Shown: in pieces, positions 41,028-48,984 of the stretch
Numbering within the stretch: the stretch's first letter is position 1
Layout of the letters: each line of letters starts with the position of its first letter
Assembly (NCBI GenBank): GCA_964526225.1
Contig: CAZGLL010000012.1
Coordinates: 1 to 48,984, forward strand
Reading direction: 5' to 3'
Source: DRYM01 sp964526225
GTDB taxonomy: Archaea; Thermoproteota; Thermoprotei_A; EX4484-217-1
DNA: 48,984 nt
Translations under genes and position numbers: made by a program
Notes under the pieces: model-generated
Told to the model about the DNA's origin: nothing
Seen by the model: only the letters and a program-made list of their open reading frames with translations
Database searches by the model: none

Positions 41028-43622
41028 TTAGCCTAGAATGCTTCTCCAGTATTCTACGTCTTCCTTGGTTAGCGGTAATGGTACTTCTACTTCGCCTTTT
41101 CTAATTTTCTCCTCTAGCTCCGCAACTGCTTGCCAAATCCATTCTGGTTGTGCTTCTCTCATAGCTTTAACTTTAGCTTTAATTTCCTCTGGAGGCATTG
41201 GTAGTATCTTCGCTCCTGTCATTTTCTCTGCTTCAATACCCATCTGTATGAATTCGTCTAAGTCGGCGAGTGTGCTTACGGAAATGCCTTCCATAAGTTC
41301 TCCGTCAACCTTAGTACCGATGCCTAGAAGTAATGTACCTTCGTATTTCTCGACAACTTCTCTGAACTTACCCTCTATAACTAGTTTTGCAGCATAGTAT
41401 GTTCCCTTATCAACCCTCTTCATCATGCTTGCAATTACGAATCCTGGATTAATCCAGTCCTGGTCTGCGTCAACACCTATCCAGAATGGCGGTCCCATAT
41501 CCAATCCTTTCTCTCTAGCTATTTCCTCAACTGCCTGGTTTATTCCTAAACCAAGTGATCCTGCTACGTTGTATACTGCTATTGCTCCTTTAGCGTACAT
41601 TTCCTTAGCTGCTTCATAACCCTTAGTTATGTCGTTAAATGTTCCAGTGTATGTCCATAGAACTCTCTCTTTAACATCTAATGATAGTATGTTGTTCGGG
41701 TTATTAGATTTCTCCTCGTATTCTTCTGGGAAGTGCTCCTTATACCATTTGAGAGCCCAGTCACAGCCCCACTTGTAACCTATTTCGAACTTCCATAGTA
41801 CGGGTATTTCTATACCTAACACCATTCCTACGTGTGGATAGTCGTAATGAGCAGCTAATAGGCATCCTAGTGCTCCTACTAATGCGCTTCCCTTATGTTC
41901 TTCGAACTTAATGTCTAACACGTTTGGTAAGTAGTGTCCTAGTTTCTCCTTAGCTAGTGCTTGCGTATAGGTGTCTATCCCTGCGAAGTTTTTATCCGGA
42001 AACTCCTGAGCTACCTCAAGTAGTGCATCGCTTAGTAGGAAACCTACACCAACTACTAAGACTACGTCGGGGTCTTTTGCTGCAGCTCTAAGGTTTGGTA
42101 GGTAGTCTGCTTCAACTTTGCTTATTAGCTCTATTACTTCTAACCCGAAGTCCTTTGCTACTTCTTTAGCACCTTTGATTGCCATGTCGTTGAATGATAG
42201 GTCTCCTCTTCCTCCGACGTCTGTAACTACAGCTATTTTCATTTTCTTCGGGGATGTAGTAGGCGTCGTTGTCGGCGAAGGTGATGTTGTCGGTGATGGC
42301 GATACTGTAGCATCAGGCATTGGTGGTGGTGCTCCTGTTTCCTCGAAGAGTTTCATTAGCTGTGGTGCTAACTCATTAATTACTGTTCTTATGTCCTCAT
42401 TGTTTAGAACTATTCTCTGATACGCTGTTAAGTAAACGTTCTTGAAATCTCCTCCTTTAGCTCCAAGGCTTGGTATTAGAGCTACTAATGCATCAGATGT
42501 TGCAAGCTGCGTTCCAACACCTGACGCAAGTATTCTTAACGGCCCTTCAGGTACAGCAGCTGAAGCCTCCTGTACTGATGGGAAGAATCCTACGTTCTCC
42601 AACACTTTAACTTGTGTTTCAGGTCTTGTTAGATACTCTATGAGCTTCCATGCAGCGTCTTGGTTTGGAGCACCCTTAGGTATAGCTAATCCAGCAATTA
42701 CCAGTATGAAACCTCTACCCTTAGGTCCTGCAGGTACAGGCACTACAACGAATTCGTCAGGCTTGTTAACTATGGCGTCTTTAATTCTGGCAGTATGATC
42801 CCATGCAATCCACACTTCCTCCTTAAGTAGTGGGTCAGCCATAGCATCCCAAGTGGTGCTACTTGGATGTACATACTTCCATAGTTCCCTAAGGTACTCC
42901 CATAACTTAACAGCATCATCGCTTGCGAAATTAACTACTTGTGCCCCAGTAAATGCCGGATACAAGTATCCATGTAGGAATCTTACAAATAATCCCTTAG
43001 GCCCTGCTGGGAATCCTACTTTAGGATCACCTGTTTTCTCATGTAGGTTCTTAGCCCACTTCAAGAAGGCCTCATATGTCCATTTAGATGATCCTGTTAG
43101 GACATCCTCCTTAGTTAGTCCTTCAGGTAAGTAGTCGAATGCCTTCTTATTAACAACCATAACATATGTTGCAGTCATCCATGGCACATAAGCTTTGATC
43201 CCATATAGGTGACTGTAGTCTTCAAGTACTTTCGGAAATGTTCTTCCACTAAGCGTTCCGAATTTGCTTAAATCCTCTAGCCAACCCTTAGATGCAAAGA
43301 AGTCTAATCCACCATGCAACTCTCCTATCACGCTTATCGTTACTTTACCTGCTTCCTCTTCTGATTCAAGTCTTGTAGCTAAGTCCTCGTAAGATGATGC
43401 GACAAATTCTACTTCAATACCTGTTTCCTCCTTAAACTCCTTCAATAAAACATCCTTCACAAATGCTTGTTCCTCTGGCGGGTTTAGCTGTGTTGAAACC
43501 CATATTATCTTCTTCTCCACCGGCTTAGGCGCCATCATCATTGCTGCGCCAGCAATAATAGCGATGATAACTATTACTGCTATGATTATTGCGGCTGTTT
43601 TAGAAATTGCTTTAGAACGCAT
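41028..43622 (-). CDS. Double solute-binding lipoprotein-like protein: MalE-type domain fused to BMP/PnrA-type domain
   Basis: One uninterrupted frame of 864 residues. N-terminal TM/signal anchor (~10-30). Residues ~35-430 are a family 1 extracellular binding protein (VEKKIIWVSTQLNPPEEQAF, GKVTISVIGELHGGLDFFAS, AWKLIEYLTRPETQVKVLEN). A Ser/Pro/Thr linker spans ~432-458. Residues ~460-800 are a basic-membrane-protein/PnrA-type nucleoside-binding domain (KIAVVTDVGGRGDLSFNDMA, VYNVAGSLGLGINQAVEE, WIGVDADQDWINP, ASMMKRVDKG). A helical tail follows (~800-864). The two halves belong to different periplasmic-binding-protein fold classes and normally serve different importers. A nucleoside phosphorylase gene follows. 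No BMP-type permease is in the window; the only orphan importer is the CUT1 set at 29477-32284. Confidence 0.9.
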   Translation of the reverse strand: MRSKAISKTAAIIIAVIVIIAIIAGAAMMMAPKPVEKKIIWVSTQLNPPEEQAFVKDVLLKEFKEETGIEVEFVASSYEDLATRLESEEEAGKVTISVIGELHGGLDFFASKGWLEDLSKFGTLSGRTFPKVLEDYSHLYGIKAYVPWMTATYVMVVNKKAFDYLPEGLTKEDVLTGSSKWTYEAFLKWAKNLHEKTGDPKVGFPAGPKGLFVRFLHGYLYPAFTGAQVVNFASDDAVKLWEYLRELWKYVHPSSTTWDAMADPLLKEEVWIAWDHTARIKDAIVNKPDEFVVVPVPAGPKGRGFILVIAGLAIPKGAPNQDAAWKLIEYLTRPETQVKVLENVGFFPSVQEASAAVPEGPLRILASGVGTQLATSDALVALIPSLGAKGGDFKNVYLTAYQRIVLNNEDIRTVINELAPQLMKLFEETGAPPPMPDATVSPSPTTSPSPTTTPTTSPKKMKIAVVTDVGGRGDLSFNDMAIKGAKEVAKDFGLEVIELISKVEADYLPNLRAAAKDPDVVLVVGVGFLLSDALLEVAQEFPDKNFAGIDTYTQALAKEKLGHYLPNVLDIKFEEHKGSALVGALGCLLAAHYDYPHVGMVLGIEIPVLWKFEIGYKWGCDWALKWYKEHFPEEYEEKSNNPNNILSLDVKERVLWTYTGTFNDITKGYEAAKEMYAKGAIAVYNVAGSLGLGINQAVEEIAREKGLDMGPPFWIGVDADQDWINPGFVIASMMKRVDKGTYYAAKLVIEGKFREVVEKYEGTLLLGIGTKVDGELMEGISVSTLADLDEFIQMGIEAEKMTGAKILPMPPEEIKAKVKAMREAQPEWIWQAVAELEEKIRKGEVEVPLPLTKEDVEYWRSILG

Positions 43623-43756
43623 ACATTTTACACCCTTTTTAAACCATAATAACCAATTTGTTTCCTAAATTATTATTTCGTTCTAAGCTTAAAATTTTTA
43701 ACGATGAATTTTGAAGCTAATACTCTTATAAACCTCGGCTGCGCGGATTCTAAAGT

Positions 43757-44422
43757 ATGTCCAGAGTAGCTATAGAAATATATGCGAACCCTACTGTTCA
43801 TTCGATAGTAGATAAGGTTATAGAAGGCTTAAGACTGCAAAGTAGGTTCTTTAATACAGTTCCGATAAGAGTGTATAGTAGAGGTGTTGTTAGCGACATA
43901 TTCTACGCTGAGAACGAAATATTTAAAAATAATGGTGAAGAAGTTTTCTCAATAACTATTTCCGATATTACACCTAGAAACATTGTTGAAGACGTTTTGA
44001 ACATAGAGTTACATAAAGCAATACTTTACTTCACAAATGATGCTGTTAAAGCTTTTAGATGGTATGCTGGAAAAATATTTTACAACGAAATAGAAAACAT
44101 TATTGAAAGAAGCATTTACGCTAAATTAGTAGATACTGTTGAAAACAAAGCTGTAGTTGAAACTAATCCTAAACTTTCAAGATCCTTCATTAAAGTCTTC
44201 ATAGAAAACGAAATACACGATAACGTACTCGACTATATATTATCTCAAGTAATGCTACTATCTCTCATAAGCAAAGAGTATGCCTCTAAAGATTTTGATG
44301 AAGAAGAAGTATTAGCATATATGTTAGCAACGTATGGTGAAGAAATGCTTAGAAAACCAACAAAGGAGAAGGGAACACAAATAGCTAAAGAACTGCTATA
44401 TCTAACAAAATCCATTCTATAA
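43757..44422 (+). CDS. Unrecognised 221-residue protein
   Basis: Soluble, mixed composition, no TM segment or signal. A beta-rich N-terminal half (VAIEIYANPTVHSIVDKVIE, VPIRVYSRGVVSD) is followed by helices (VEDVLNIELHKAILYFTNDA, VKAFRWYAGKIFYNEIENII). I see no known catalytic motif. Divergent from the double binding protein, 134 nt away, so the intergenic region carries both promoters. Probably a lineage-specific archaeal family. Confidence 0.7.
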   Translation: MSRVAIEIYANPTVHSIVDKVIEGLRLQSRFFNTVPIRVYSRGVVSDIFYAENEIFKNNGEEVFSITISDITPRNIVEDVLNIELHKAILYFTNDAVKAFRWYAGKIFYNEIENIIERSIYAKLVDTVENKAVVETNPKLSRSFIKVFIENEIHDNVLDYILSQVMLLSLISKEYASKDFDEEEVLAYMLATYGEEMLRKPTKEKGTQIAKELLYLTKSIL

Positions 44423-44482
44423 GTCTTTGACCATAAATTACTAGTCACTCTTTTAGTATTTTGCAATACTTTTAGAAAACGT

Positions 44483-44635
44483 CTAATAGTTTTTTCTAAA
44501 ATATTCCTTATATGACATGTATTCTTCTAGCTTCATATAGTAGAACTCTTCTTCAGCTTCTAACACTTTCACAATAACTTCTTTAGGAAGACCTGTTCTC
44601 CTAGCTATGAAAGAAACATTGTCATTATCTACCAT
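44483..44635 (-). CDS. 50-residue acidic helical protein
   Basis: ATG 44635 reads MVDNDNVSFIARRTGLPKEV, then IVKVLEAEEEFYYMKLEEYM. SFIARRTGLPKEVIVKVL looks like a short helix-turn-helix or helical-repeat segment, followed by an acidic amphipathic helix. No in-frame interruptions and a plausible start; convergent with the 221-residue gene. Family unknown. Too short for most gene callers, so it could also be chance. Confidence 0.5.
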   Translation of the reverse strand: MVDNDNVSFIARRTGLPKEVIVKVLEAEEEFYYMKLEEYMSYKEYFRKNY

Positions 44636-44678
44636 AAGCTTTCCCTCAAAATGTAAGTTTTAACTCTATTATTTAGTA

Positions 44679-44729
44679 TCTGGGTTTGGCAGTTTTACTT
44701 CAAACCCAGAGGGGTTCTCGCGCTTCCCC
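44679..44729. repeat. Structured GC-richer island: two hairpins, possible insertion-element end or RNA
   Basis: TCTGGGTTTG (44679-44688) pairs perfectly with CAAACCCAGA (44701-44710) around a 12-nt loop. Directly next, GGGG (44711) and CCCC (44726) can close TTCTCGCGCTT. On the minus strand further on, CCCA...TGGG can form a third stem (about 44725-44742). The compact set of hairpins, set in AT-rich non-coding DNA, resembles the right-end structures of IS200/IS605-type elements, but no transposase is next to it. The remaining gap 44423-44911 holds only the 50-residue gene and a promoter-like AT stretch. Confidence 0.4.
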
Positions 44730-44911
44730 AACATTAGAGTGGGCTTCCTTAAGACGGCCTTTTACACTATTGCCCCAATAACAACCAATCTCTCTTCTTT
44801 ATGTGGAAAATGCCCTATTGAATATTTAAATAGTGAAATTGTTCTGCAACACAGAACATTTTCTATATTTATAATTTCATAATGTCTTAATATTATTGGA
44901 GGCGTGTTAGT

Positions 44912-45397
44912 GTGGAAGAAAACATTAAAGACCTGCTTAAGACCCTAAAAACCATTGAGAACAGAATAATTAGCGTTGAAAACGTTTCAGCTGCAACAGC
45001 GTATCTTACATGGAGCTTAGCTGTAATAACATTCTGGGTTCTTGGAACAGTAATTTATAATAAAGTTTCTGGAAGTATGTTCGGAGTGTTTGCAACAATA
45101 TACTGGATCATTGTAACGGCTCTCATCATATATTCTTATATTAATGTTGAAAAACGCATCATAACATTCTACATTAAAGTAGCTAGAGCTTACGAAAAAG
45201 AGTCTATTGAAAAGATAGCCGAAATTAACAATAAGGTTAAGAAACTCATAGCTTTAGAGTGGATAGCGTCCTTCATACTAGGTTTTCTTGTAGCACACAT
45301 CTTAAACCGGATTGCTGCAATATCGTTTCCCTTATTCTTCTCAATAGGGTATCTCTTATCTCTAAGTTTAGGGAACTTCCTAATGTACTTAAAATGA
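44912..45397 (+). CDS. Four-helix membrane protein, partner of an overlapping winged-helix gene
   Basis: 161 residues. An N-terminal coiled-coil-like helix (NIKDLLKTLKTIENRIISVE), then four TM helices (about 25-47, 50-72, 112-133, 137-158) with a charged cytoplasmic loop between the pairs (EKRIITFYIKVARAYEKESI). No enzyme motif. The last 139 nt (45259-45397) also encode, in another frame, the start of a winged-helix regulator. Small membrane proteins next to wHTH genes may act as membrane anchors or anti-regulators; that is inference. Confidence 0.75.
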   Translation: MEENIKDLLKTLKTIENRIISVENVSAATAYLTWSLAVITFWVLGTVIYNKVSGSMFGVFATIYWIIVTALIIYSYINVEKRIITFYIKVARAYEKESIEKIAEINNKVKKLIALEWIASFILGFLVAHILNRIAAISFPLFFSIGYLLSLSLGNFLMYLK

Positions 45398-45588
45398 CTC
45401 CGGGAAATCTCGATAGCCATTTAAGGAAGCTTAGAAAAGCAGGGTATGTTGATATTGTAAGAGTAATAGGTTATGATAGGCCGAAAGTTGTAGTTAAAAT
45501 AACTGATAAGGGGAGATATGAAACAGTAAATTATCTTAGCATTTTAAGGAGGATTCTTGAGAAGTACTATGTTAAACCCATATCTTAA
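45259..45588 (+). CDS. Winged-helix transcriptional regulator (HTH_34-like), overlapping the membrane gene
   Basis: The clear wHTH core is KFRELPNVLKMTPGNLDSHL, RKLRKAGYVDIVRVIGYDRP and KVVVKITDKGRYET. Its first helices can only be read in the frame that overlaps the membrane gene. From TTG 45259 it starts LDSVLHTRFS, resembling the usual family opening (mD.vLHt..Rl.I...L), and NIVSLILLNRVSLISKFREL supplies helix 1. The alternative is ATG 45394, which overlaps the preceding stop as ATGA but would cut off the recognition domain's first helices. I favour the long overlap. The stop overlaps the convergent MATE gene by 17 nt. Confidence 0.7.
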   Translation: MDSVLHTRFSCSTHLKPDCCNIVSLILLNRVSLISKFRELPNVLKMTPGNLDSHLRKLRKAGYVDIVRVIGYDRPKVVVKITDKGRYETVNYLSILRRILEKYYVKPIS

Positions 45589-46918
45589 TTAAGCGTTCAT
45601 ACTTTAACCTGTAGAGAATATACAATACTGCTCCTCTAAGGTATACGTCAGCGAACATCCCTATCCATGCACCTATAGCTCCTAAACCCATATATGCTCC
45701 TAAGAAATAACCTAAAGCCAACCTTGCAGAAATCATTGACGCGATATTCACTATTGTCGGAACAACAGTGTTTCCGCCTCCCTCAAAAACTCCTGAAACT
45801 GTCATAGCGAAGCTAAGTCCTGGCTCGCTTGTTCCGGCAAGAATCAAATATATCATTGCTAAGAACGTTACTTCCCTATTTGAAACGAAGAATTTAGGAA
45901 CATAAGGTGAAATAGCAGCTAATGAGAAACCAACTGCTGTTAAAAATATTAGTGAAAGCCTTATACCCGCCTCAGCTATTTCCTTAGCTTTAGCTATTCT
46001 CCTAGCTCCAATCTCATGGCCTACAAGGGCTGATGTCGCTATCCTGAACGCCATTGCTGGCATGAAAGCTAAGCTTTCAATCCTTAAACCTATCTGATGA
46101 GCCGCTAAAGCAACATAGCCGAACCTAGCTATTATGGAAACGTATATAAGGTTTAGAAGGGAAAACGCTGCTCTCTGAAAAGCTACTGGAATGCCTAGTT
46201 TGAAAATTTTGGAAACAATATCCCATGTCGGTAAGCTTATTTTAGGGGTTATTGTAAGCACTCCTTTCAAGCCAAGTGCAAGGTATAATGTGAGTATCAT
46301 GTAGAATGATAATGAAGAAGCTATTCCGGCACCGAAAATCCCTAATTTGGGAGCGCCGAAAAGTCCGAAGATAAGTATGGGGTCTAAAATCATGTTGAAA
46401 ACATTACCTAAAATACCTGTCTTCATAGGTGTTTTAGTATCCTTTGCCCCCCTTAGTGCGGAGTTTATTGTGAAAACAATGTACATTCCAGGTAAGCCTA
46501 AGAGTCTTGCGAAAAGATACTGTGTTCCCTTAGCAGTTACTTTAGGATCAACCACCACAATCCCTACTATTTCTTTAGCAAACAATATTCCTACAAGCGA
46601 TGCTAAAGAACCAATAGTTAACGTCATTATAAGGGCTTCTCCAAAAACCTTTCTCGCAAAATCCTTTTTACCAGCTCCTAATCCTTGAGCGACAAGTATC
46701 GTAACTCCAGCTACAAAGGCAAATCCAGGAACCCAGAATGCCCATGCGATATATCCTGCACCACCTAATGCAGCTACATCTTCAACGCTAAGTTTAGATA
46801 CGAAGTACGTATCGACAAGAGTGTACAGGCTTGTTAGGAAATACTCTATGAGGGCAGGCCATGCAAGCTTAAATACCTTCTTAGCTAATTCCATGTCGAT
46901 TGGTTTCATTATAAGCAC
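45572..46918 (-). CDS. MATE-family multidrug/cation antiporter
   Basis: 448 residues, 12 TM helices in two six-helix repeats. Conserved N-terminal start KLAWPALIEYFLTSLYTLVD followed by TYFVSKLSVEDVAALGG; second repeat FKLGIPVAFQRAAFSLLN. MATE proteins export organic cations or other compounds with Na+ or H+. Start at ATG 46918 or at the ATG 46909 (MKPIDMELAKKV). Convergent with the wHTH gene, which might sense a compound it exports, though nothing in sequence proves that. Confidence 0.92.
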   Translation of the reverse strand: MLIMKPIDMELAKKVFKLAWPALIEYFLTSLYTLVDTYFVSKLSVEDVAALGGAGYIAWAFWVPGFAFVAGVTILVAQGLGAGKKDFARKVFGEALIMTLTIGSLASLVGILFAKEIVGIVVVDPKVTAKGTQYLFARLLGLPGMYIVFTINSALRGAKDTKTPMKTGILGNVFNMILDPILIFGLFGAPKLGIFGAGIASSLSFYMILTLYLALGLKGVLTITPKISLPTWDIVSKIFKLGIPVAFQRAAFSLLNLIYVSIIARFGYVALAAHQIGLRIESLAFMPAMAFRIATSALVGHEIGARRIAKAKEIAEAGIRLSLIFLTAVGFSLAAISPYVPKFFVSNREVTFLAMIYLILAGTSEPGLSFAMTVSGVFEGGGNTVVPTIVNIASMISARLALGYFLGAYMGLGAIGAWIGMFADVYLRGAVLYILYRLKYERLIKIWV

Positions 46919-47017
46919 CGTTTGATGGAAATTCTAGTTAGTATGTGAAAATATTTTTATTGGTTCATAGTTTGTAAGTAGAACCTTAGAGGAGAGATAT
47001 AGTAGGGTAAAGAATTA

Positions 47018-48984
47018 ATGAACATAGTTGAGTCATCAGAAATACTTGAGAAACTAGGTTATGACTATGTGGAATTTAGAGAACCAGCGGTAAAGCCGAG
47101 TTTAACAGAGCTACGCTTCAAAGACATCATACCTGAACTTGAGAACTCTCCGGGTAGAGCTGGTGAAATAGCTAAGAAAAACCTTTACAAACATCAGGTA
47201 GAAGCTCTTGAGGCATTAGAGAAAGGAGAGAATGTGATACTTGTTTCAGGTACTGGAAGTGGTAAAACCGAAGCTTGGGCATTTTATTCGCTGAGAAACA
47301 GAGCGAAAACGTTGGTAATATATCCGACATTGGCTCTTTCAGCGGACCAAATAGATAGGCTTGAAAACTACTATAGAGCAGTTGGTTTAGGAGATAAGGT
47401 TTTCGAGGTTGATAGAGCAATTATTTCCAGCCTTATTAAGGTTAGAGGTATGGAATATGTTAGAAAGAGAATACACGATAGCTTACTTATAATTTCTAAT
47501 CCAGCTTTCCTAATGCAGGATCTTAAAAGGATAGCTTCGCGAAAAACAAAGGCTTTCCTACGGGATTTCCTTAGAGAACTTGATGTTTTCGTAATAGATG
47601 AACTGGACTTCTATGGTTCCAAAGGAGCAACATTAATTATGGCAATGGCTGAGCTCATAGTGAACCATATTTCTAAGAGAAAGCCTCAAATAGTTGTTTT
47701 AACAGCGACATTAGGTAATCCTGAAGAATTAGCTTCATACCTAACGAAGCTTAACGGTAGAAAGACCAGAATTATTAAGGGGAAACCTTTTCGCGTAGAA
47801 AACAGAAGCTATCTTATCTTAGGTAAGAACCTAGAGAAACTCTGGGAAACACTAAGAAGCATGAAAGATGAAATCTCCCGTAAAGCACCCGAAATACTTG
47901 ATTTCCTAGAAGACTACGATGTTTTCAGAAGATTCGCCTATAAAATAGTTGAAACCCTCAGATCCCAAGGACTGTACGTTCCAACACCAGCTCCGGACAT
48001 TGTCGAATTACTTCTAAACTACATTAACTCTAACGAGAAAGGGCTAACGCTGGTTTTCACTAGGAGCATTAGATCTGCTGAGAAATTAGCTAAAACCCTT
48101 AAGTCTAAGCTTCCAATAGTTAAGCAAGATCTTGTTAAAACACATCACCACCTAATATCTAAGGAGGAAAGGAGAGAAATAGAAACTTTGGCTAAGGAAG
48201 GACTAGTTAGAATAGTTATTTCTCCTAGAACACTAACGCAAGGAGTAGATATTGGAACAGTAGTTAGGATTGTTCACTACGGACTACCCTCAGATGTTAG
48301 AGAGTTTAAGCAGAGAGAGGGAAGAAAGGGAAGAAGAGAGGAAATACCATTCACTGAATCGATAATTATTCCTATTTCAGCATGGGATAGAAGACTTATT
48401 GAAGCTGGAATTGAAACTTTCAAAGAATGGATTAATTTACCTCTAGAAAAAGTGTTCTTTAATCCTCAAAACAAATATGCTCTAATGTTTAAAGCATTGT
48501 TCAAACTGAAACTAGGAATAAACCTTGACCACGAAGAGCTTAAGCTACTTAAGAGCCTAGGGCTTGTAAAGCTTGAAGTTAAGATTTTCGGCAAAGAATA
48601 TGGGCTAACAAAGGAGGGAGAAAGGGTATGGGAGAATCTCGGATTCTACGAGTACGGGCCACCGTATGGAGTAAAGAGACTAGTGGTTTCAGAGGAAGGC
48701 GAGGAACATTTCTTAGAGGAGGTTTCTAGGAGAGACTTTGTTGAAAAACTTCAGCCAGGATGTTTTGATCCAACAAGCGATTGCTTAGTTGTAGGTGTTA
48801 AAGGAAACAAGGTTATTCTTGAGAAAGACTTCTCTTTAGCAATAAACGAACATAATGAAATAAGGGATGCTTATGAAGAATACACGTTCATTAAGAAGAA
48901 CAAATGGGGTGAAAGACCGGATTTAAAAGGCGACTACTACTCTGGGAAACTGTTTTCACAAGTAACCATGTATGTTAAAGTGCC
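47018..48984 (+). CDS. Large SF2 DEAD/DEAH-type helicase, 3' end outside the window
   Basis: The frame is open from ATG 47018 to the window end (655 codons) and is incomplete. The helicase core has Q-like KHQVEALEALEKGENVIL, Walker A VSGTGSGKTEAW (~73), box II VFVIDELDFYG (DELD), motif III LTATLGNPEEL, and motifs V/VI (ISPRTLTQGVDIGTVVRIVH; EFKQREGRKGRREEIP). Beyond ~480 it continues in wHTH- and beta-like segments. It resembles the MrfA/Lhr/YprA-type helicases acting on damaged or structured nucleic acid; exact class cannot be fixed without the C-terminus. Divergent from MATE. Confidence 0.85.
   Translation, partial: MNIVESSEILEKLGYDYVEFREPAVKPSLTELRFKDIIPELENSPGRAGEIAKKNLYKHQVEALEALEKGENVILVSGTGSGKTEAWAFYSLRNRAKTLVIYPTLALSADQIDRLENYYRAVGLGDKVFEVDRAIISSLIKVRGMEYVRKRIHDSLLIISNPAFLMQDLKRIASRKTKAFLRDFLRELDVFVIDELDFYGSKGATLIMAMAELIVNHISKRKPQIVVLTATLGNPEELASYLTKLNGRKTRIIKGKPFRVENRSYLILGKNLEKLWETLRSMKDEISRKAPEILDFLEDYDVFRRFAYKIVETLRSQGLYVPTPAPDIVELLLNYINSNEKGLTLVFTRSIRSAEKLAKTLKSKLPIVKQDLVKTHHHLISKEERREIETLAKEGLVRIVISPRTLTQGVDIGTVVRIVHYGLPSDVREFKQREGRKGRREEIPFTESIIIPISAWDRRLIEAGIETFKEWINLPLEKVFFNPQNKYALMFKALFKLKLGINLDHEELKLLKSLGLVKLEVKIFGKEYGLTKEGERVWENLGFYEYGPPYGVKRLVVSEEGEEHFLEEVSRRDFVEKLQPGCFDPTSDCLVVGVKGNKVILEKDFSLAINEHNEIRDAYEEYTFIKKNKWGERPDLKGDYYSGKLFSQVTMYVKV

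Noticed and set aside
41038..43134. Several Ser/Pro-rich open frames on the plus strand
   Set aside because: Antisense shadows of the double binding protein; codon composition follows the real gene.
1..48984. CRISPR array
   Set aside because: No regularly spaced repeats or cas genes were found on reading through.

Overview
The window is archaeal chromosome from a thermophile, most likely a member of the Thermoproteota (TACK) lineage. The evidence is the XPB helicase with its Bax1 nuclease, TmcA, an archaeal-type myo-inositol-1-phosphate synthase, dense VapBC and HEPN-MNT toxin-antitoxin loci, TATA-like boxes just upstream of genes, short or absent leaders, frequent TTG/GTG starts, an archaeal C/D-box guide RNA, AT-rich DNA and Lys/Glu-rich proteins. 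The phylum is an inference; no rRNA gene is present and the exact group cannot be named from this sequence.

Layout. 0-4 kb: a frameshifted LEA14-like membrane protein, a badly decayed GNAT acetyltransferase, a VapBC pair, a tRNA-like remnant containing a 22-nt perfect palindrome, and an intact HEPN-MNT pair. 4-12 kb: XPB and Bax1 (convergent), a retropepsin-like protein, a PfkB sugar kinase, a second VapBC, a second HEPN-MNT pair with a frameshifted HEPN, and a corrinoid protein meeting a UroD-type methyltransferase tail to tail. 12-19 kb: a dicarboxylate/amino-acid symporter, a third HEPN-MNT pair (HEPN again frameshifted), an Asp/Glu racemase-family protein, inositol-phosphate synthase divergent from a PadR regulator, a third VapBC and small gene relics. 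19-29 kb: a thioesterase, a secreted helical protein downstream of a membrane-anchored winged-helix sensor, an SSS symporter, a zinc-ribbon miniprotein, a C/D sRNA, a fourth VapBC, rubrerythrin, an NSUN-type RNA methyltransferase and a PH-domain membrane protein.

29-49 kb is cleaner and more core-like. It holds a CUT1-type ABC transporter without a neighbouring binding protein, an eight-gene Mrp/Mnh-type cation antiporter operon, TmcA, and then a nucleoside phosphorylase directly downstream of a giant 864-residue binding protein. That protein joins a MalE-type (family 1) solute-binding domain to a BMP/PnrA-type (nucleoside-class) binding domain. A membrane protein whose end overlaps a winged-helix regulator out of frame by 139 nt, a MATE exporter and a large SF2 helicase running off the window follow.

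Themes. (1) Seven toxin-antitoxin modules lie within about 24 kb. Two of three HEPN toxins are frameshifted while all three MNT partners are open, and one PIN toxin has lost a catalytic Asp. (2) At least eight frameshifted or relic genes lie between 0.1 and 29.4 kb, and none is obvious in the last 19 kb. (3) The double binding protein, the nucleoside phosphorylase and the orphan CUT1 transporter may together form an unusual nucleoside or sugar uptake route. This is the best candidate for an undescribed system here.
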